Origin: Paenibacillus assamensis DSM 18201
GTDB taxonomy: Bacteria > Bacillota > Bacilli > Paenibacillales > Paenibacillaceae
NCBI RefSeq assembly: GCF_000422445.1
Contig: NZ_AULU01000009.1
Span: 248,001-312,000, forward strand
Length of the DNA stretch: 64,000 nt
Reading direction: 5' to 3'
Position 1 is the first letter of the stretch; each line of letters opens with the position of its first letter. The position numbers and the translations under genes were made by a program. Below the pieces are notes generated by a model that saw only the letters and a program-made list of their open reading frames with translations, had not been told where the DNA came from and searched no databases. Positions 63,096-64,000 of this stretch are shown one piece after another.

Positions 63096-63264
63096 AAAAC
63101 CTCCACCCCGTTCATACGGCGGTGAAGGCAGCACACGTACGTATTCCAAGAGGATACGCCTTCACCGATTGGCAAAGGTCTCGCAACAACGTCCAACGTT
63201 GTGAATAAAGCCGGAGACCCTAAGGTCACGTAATGACGACTTTATTACGGAGCTACTCCCCTTT
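63096..63264 (-). ncRNA. yybP-ykoY manganese riboswitch with terminator, controlling terC
   Basis: Minus strand: the leader begins AAAGGGGAGTAGCT (63264-63251), the hallmark of this class, then a stem region with GTGACCTTAGGG, and closes with GAGACCTTTGCC, the second conserved loop that binds Mn2+ with the first. A terminator follows: CCTTCACCGCCGT (63126-63114) pairs with ACGGGGTGGAGG (63109-63098) plus five Ts. Mn2+ binding would free the gene for transcription. Extended -10 TGATATAAT lies at about 63285-63277. Confidence 0.92.
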
Positions 63265-63515
63265 ACTATTACGAGTATTATATCATGGGTTTAAAAAATG
63301 GAAAACATGAAAATCGACTGTTTATAACGAAAATCAGATAAAATGCGCTAATTAGCCCCTATAATATTTTATATACTCTTTTTTTCTTTCATTTACAACG
63401 CTATACTTTTCATTCCTTCTGTTTATTATCTCAACCATGGGGATTGTGACCTGTATCAACCCATGCTACGATGGGTATAATCTTTTCCTAATGTCAACCA
63501 ATGTGAGGACTGTCT

Positions 63516-64000
63516 ATGATGACTTCTATGAATAGTAACCATACTACGCCTACAAATAAATATAATGAACTCGGCAAGGAATTTTCCAATATGCTGCTGT
63601 TAGACCGTACACATGAAATTGAGGAGCTTGATTCACTCTACTCCTTTGCGCTGGACGAGCTGCTATGCCGCCATACGGGGGAGGGTGGACCGCCAATTTG
63701 CCATCTATGGCGGCATCCAGCGGCATTTATTATGGGGTTGCGCGATAGCCGTCTGCCGCAGGCAGCTGAGGCGGAGCGCTGGTTACAAGGACAAGGCATG
63801 TCTACTGCCGTACGCCATTCTGGCGGAGCAGCGGTTCCGCTCGATCTTGGTGTCGTGAACGTTTCGCTCATTCTGCCGAAGGCGGATTTGAGCGATCGTC
63901 ATTTTCACGACGACTTTGAGCGGATGTACAAGCTGATTCAGCTTGCGCTGCAAGCGCAGGGCGAACGAGTCGCTAAGGGCGAGATTGCAGGAGCTTTTTG
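63516..64000 (+). CDS. lipL: Octanoyl-[GcvH]:protein N-octanoyltransferase (LipL), 3' end cut by window edge
   Basis: The open frame from ATG 63516 runs to the right edge (161 codons, incomplete). GAGGA lies 6 nt upstream; the adjacent ATG 63519 is an alternative. Family features: FALDELLCRH, LWRHPAAFIMGLRDSRLPQA, then VRHSGGAAVPLDLGVVNVSLILPK, all characteristic of the lipoate-protein ligase/octanoyltransferase fold, in the LipL branch, which moves octanoyl groups from GcvH to E2 subunits. The region coding for the catalytic Cys, expected further on, is not in the window, so LipL rather than LipM is judged by overall motif order only. Confidence 0.85.
   Translation, partial: MMTSMNSNHTTPTNKYNELGKEFSNMLLLDRTHEIEELDSLYSFALDELLCRHTGEGGPPICHLWRHPAAFIMGLRDSRLPQAAEAERWLQGQGMSTAVRHSGGAAVPLDLGVVNVSLILPKADLSDRHFHDDFERMYKLIQLALQAQGERVAKGEIAGAF

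Overview
The window looks like a chromosomal segment of a Gram-positive, spore-former-type Firmicute, most likely Paenibacillus or a close relative. This is inferred from strong GGAGG ribosome binding sites, frequent TTG/GTG starts, long hairpin terminators, and Bacillus-type control sites (Fur box, PurBox, cre, Rex boxes, MhqR box, T-box, purine and manganese riboswitches). I saw no rRNA, tRNA, phage, insertion sequence or CRISPR array. The left and right edges each cut a gene: a membrane protein on the minus strand and a LipL-like octanoyltransferase on the plus strand.

Layout. 0-9 kb: partial membrane protein, an OmpR/HK two-component pair, an amino-acid permease, a Fur-controlled heme monooxygenase, two intergenic inverted repeats, a T-box controlled seryl-tRNA synthetase with an unusual motif 3, and a chemoreceptor. 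9-16 kb: PurBox-controlled purine permease, a MocR regulator divergent from a LysE exporter, an AlkZ-related/toroid pair and a WYL regulator. 16-24 kb: an orphan secreted protein, an RND exporter with its divergent TetR repressor, and a MASE4-PAS-GGDEF cyclase. 24-34 kb: adenine deaminase behind a guanine-class purine riboswitch, a polysaccharide deacetylase lipoprotein, a marR plus heterodimeric ABC exporter operon, and a large hybrid histidine kinase. 34-43 kb: a second MocR regulator with a clear operator, an MFS transporter, a CUT1 sugar ABC operon without ATPase, and a KtrB-type potassium channel. 43-50 kb: secreted alpha-carbonic anhydrase, DMT exporter, bPH protein, hypothetical protein, secreted GH18 chitinase and MhqD-like esterase. 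50-56 kb: the overlapping cydABDC operon. 56-58 kb: a decayed siderophore-binding lipoprotein and, next to it, an RRNPP-type peptide receptor with a 43-codon secreted propeptide gene. 58-64 kb: MenA, nitroreductase/HxlR pair, SDR, a second heme monooxygenase, TerC under a manganese riboswitch, and lipL.

How genes work together. Several units are self-contained regulator/target pairs whose operators can be seen: TetR with RND pump, MarR with ABC exporter, HxlR with nitroreductase, MocR with LysE or with an unidentified target. Purine salvage is tied together by a PurBox before the permease and a guanine-sensing leader before adenine deaminase. Respiratory control is visible as three Rex/Fnr-like palindromes before cydA, with menA (menaquinone) a few genes away. 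Carbon control is visible as cre sites before the sugar ABC operon and the chitinase.

The best candidate for an undescribed system is the receptor/propeptide pair at 56861-58276. The small gene has a good ribosome binding site, a Sec-type signal segment and a short C-terminal tail, and lies 18 nt downstream of an HTH plus helical-repeat (TPR-like) regulator on the same strand. This is the arrangement of RRNPP quorum-sensing cassettes. Secondary candidates are the long-range antiterminator design of the ade riboswitch, the overlapping TGGTTG hairpins before lysE, and the nested inverted repeats at 5.4-5.6 kb and 36.4 kb.
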